From Nymphaea colorata (Eukaryota; Streptophyta; Magnoliopsida; Nymphaeales; Nymphaeaceae): a stretch of 64,000 nucleotides of DNA. The stretch is taken from assembly GCF_008831285.2 (NCBI RefSeq), contig NC_045142.1:3913501-3977500 (forward strand), in the 5' to 3' direction. Under the pieces are notes generated by a model that saw nothing but the letters and a program-made list of their open reading frames with translations, had not been told where the DNA came from and did no database searches. The position numbers were made by a program, and so were the translations under genes. Positions 62,723 to 64,000 of the stretch are shown here, piece by piece. How positions within the stretch are numbered: the first letter of the stretch is position 1; the number at the start of each line of letters is the position of its first letter.

Positions 62723-64000
62723 ACAGGGATTATGAAGAAGACAAAGCTTTACAACTTTCATTATTCCAGCCGACTCATTATCGAACAGGAGCCAGAAGTA
62801 CCATGAGAAGAAAGTAGACACCTAAATAAGTTTCAGTACATGAGGTACAAAGTTAACTGCAAATTTGAGAAGCATAAAGAGTCACATGAGGAGTCACGAG
62901 ACATGGAGATGCCAGTTTCTGATTTGTAAATGATAATGATCCTGCCTTTAATGCCAGCCATGACAACAATTGATAAGAAAAATATGATCCAAGTTCAGTG
63001 CTATTCTCCTTACTGTTAGCGCTGCTATCCATACATACCTTGAACTCTGTATATTCTACACTACAAAAGCTGCAGAATGCCTTTTTAGCATTTTGGTTTC
63101 TAGCTGGTCTTACAAACTATTTGCAAGCAGACCCATATAGTAGTAAGCTAACTCAAACTACAGTTTTTAGTATTTACCATTAAAGATAAAAATCGGCAAA
63201 ATTATTTTGTTTATAGTACCTTCCAAGTATGAGATGCAATAAATATACACTTACCTCAAGAAAGCATAATAATATTAAACTATCAATTACATAAAAGGCA
63301 CTAAACAGAAAATGAAATAATGGAAAACCATTCATATGCAGACATGAAAAAAAATATATTGGGTCTTTGTCTTCACTTAAGATGGCCATGCACAAGAATC
63401 CAAATGCTGATGCAGGATATATCTTTATATTAGTTACAAAAGATAATGTATTCCCTGTGATCTTGGTGAAGGATTGGAGAGTTAAGCGAAATGAGGACAC
63501 AACATATGCATATAATCATTAATGGCCCAAAATTTTTAAAAAAATAGAGGTATGATCCATATATTTAAACATAAAACAGCAGAGATGTAACCAAAAATTC
63601 ACATATTCGTTAAAAAATATAATGTGCAGGATAACAAACTTTATAGATGATGGAAATTCAAACCCTGCTAGCTAGTGAATATTTCCATAATGTGATTATG
63701 TAAAATGCACCTACTATCAGGTCACTTTGCCCATAATGCACACCTACACAATTTGCATGTGTGAATCCATTTCTTTTCTTATCTATATGCATATATAGAT
63801 GACAGGATATTACTCCTCAAAATAAAAACAAAAAGGGGACATCCACATGATGCCTTTCACATGCCGCCATTCCAGCGTCATAAGCATTGAAGCATTCGAT
63901 ACCAGAACAAGTCACTTACTAACCAGAATGATTAATAATTTAATACATGATATTAACAACAACTATTTCACCATCAAATAGCTTCCCTTCCTCATTTCAA
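62723..64000. other. No gene recognised
   Basis: AT-rich sequence with short open stretches on both strands (62998-63183, 63180-63500) that carry no domain. Confidence 0.45.

Overview
The window reads as nuclear DNA of a flowering plant. It is AT-rich, genes are sparse and split by long GT-AG introns, microsatellites are long, and all three transposon classes common in plants are present (an L1-type LINE, tRNA-derived SINEs, foldback and TIR elements). The recognisable genes are plant families: a bHLH factor with the LHSRGLCLVPVS tail, a two-finger QALGGH/EAR zinc-finger repressor, an ALP1-like domesticated Harbinger transposase, and a PEPKR2-like kinase relic. I cannot name the species.

Layout. 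1-2.6 kb: a dead LINE, ORF2 on the minus strand, whose 5' part (ORF1) lies on the plus strand, as after twin priming. 4.78-7.54 kb: a near-symmetrical palindrome with arms of about 1.36 kb; each arm holds a broken piece of the same kinase gene, pointing outward. 7.5-17 kb: microsatellites and dispersed repeats, no gene recognised. 17.1-27.3 kb: a plus-strand gene I assembled from ten exons whose phases all agree (1083 nt, 360 residues); it encodes a bHLH-family protein whose helix-loop-helix is shortened by about ten residues. A SINE with perfect target-site duplications sits in one intron. 27.3-42.9 kb: repeat-rich, with a 276-bp MITE-like foldback, a 2.6-kb element with 155-bp inverted ends enclosing a 456-bp palindrome, and partial inverted copies of that element at 36.3-36.9 kb. 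43.05-43.56 kb: intact, intronless zinc-finger gene on the minus strand. 45-52 kb: no gene recognised. 52.57-55.60 kb: a two-exon minus-strand gene for a 70-residue one-membrane-segment protein. 58.06-59.66 kb: two-exon ALP1-like gene on the minus strand. 59.7-64 kb: no gene recognised, one 201-bp foldback.

The genes do not form a pathway. Two are regulators of transcription (bHLH, C2H2/EAR), one is probably a chromatin-associated transposase derivative, and one is a small membrane protein. The most unusual objects are the kinase palindrome, which could give a long hairpin RNA matching a parent kinase gene, and the bHLH gene, which keeps every splice phase while its HLH core is eroding. Exon models were assembled by eye from splice sites and phase.
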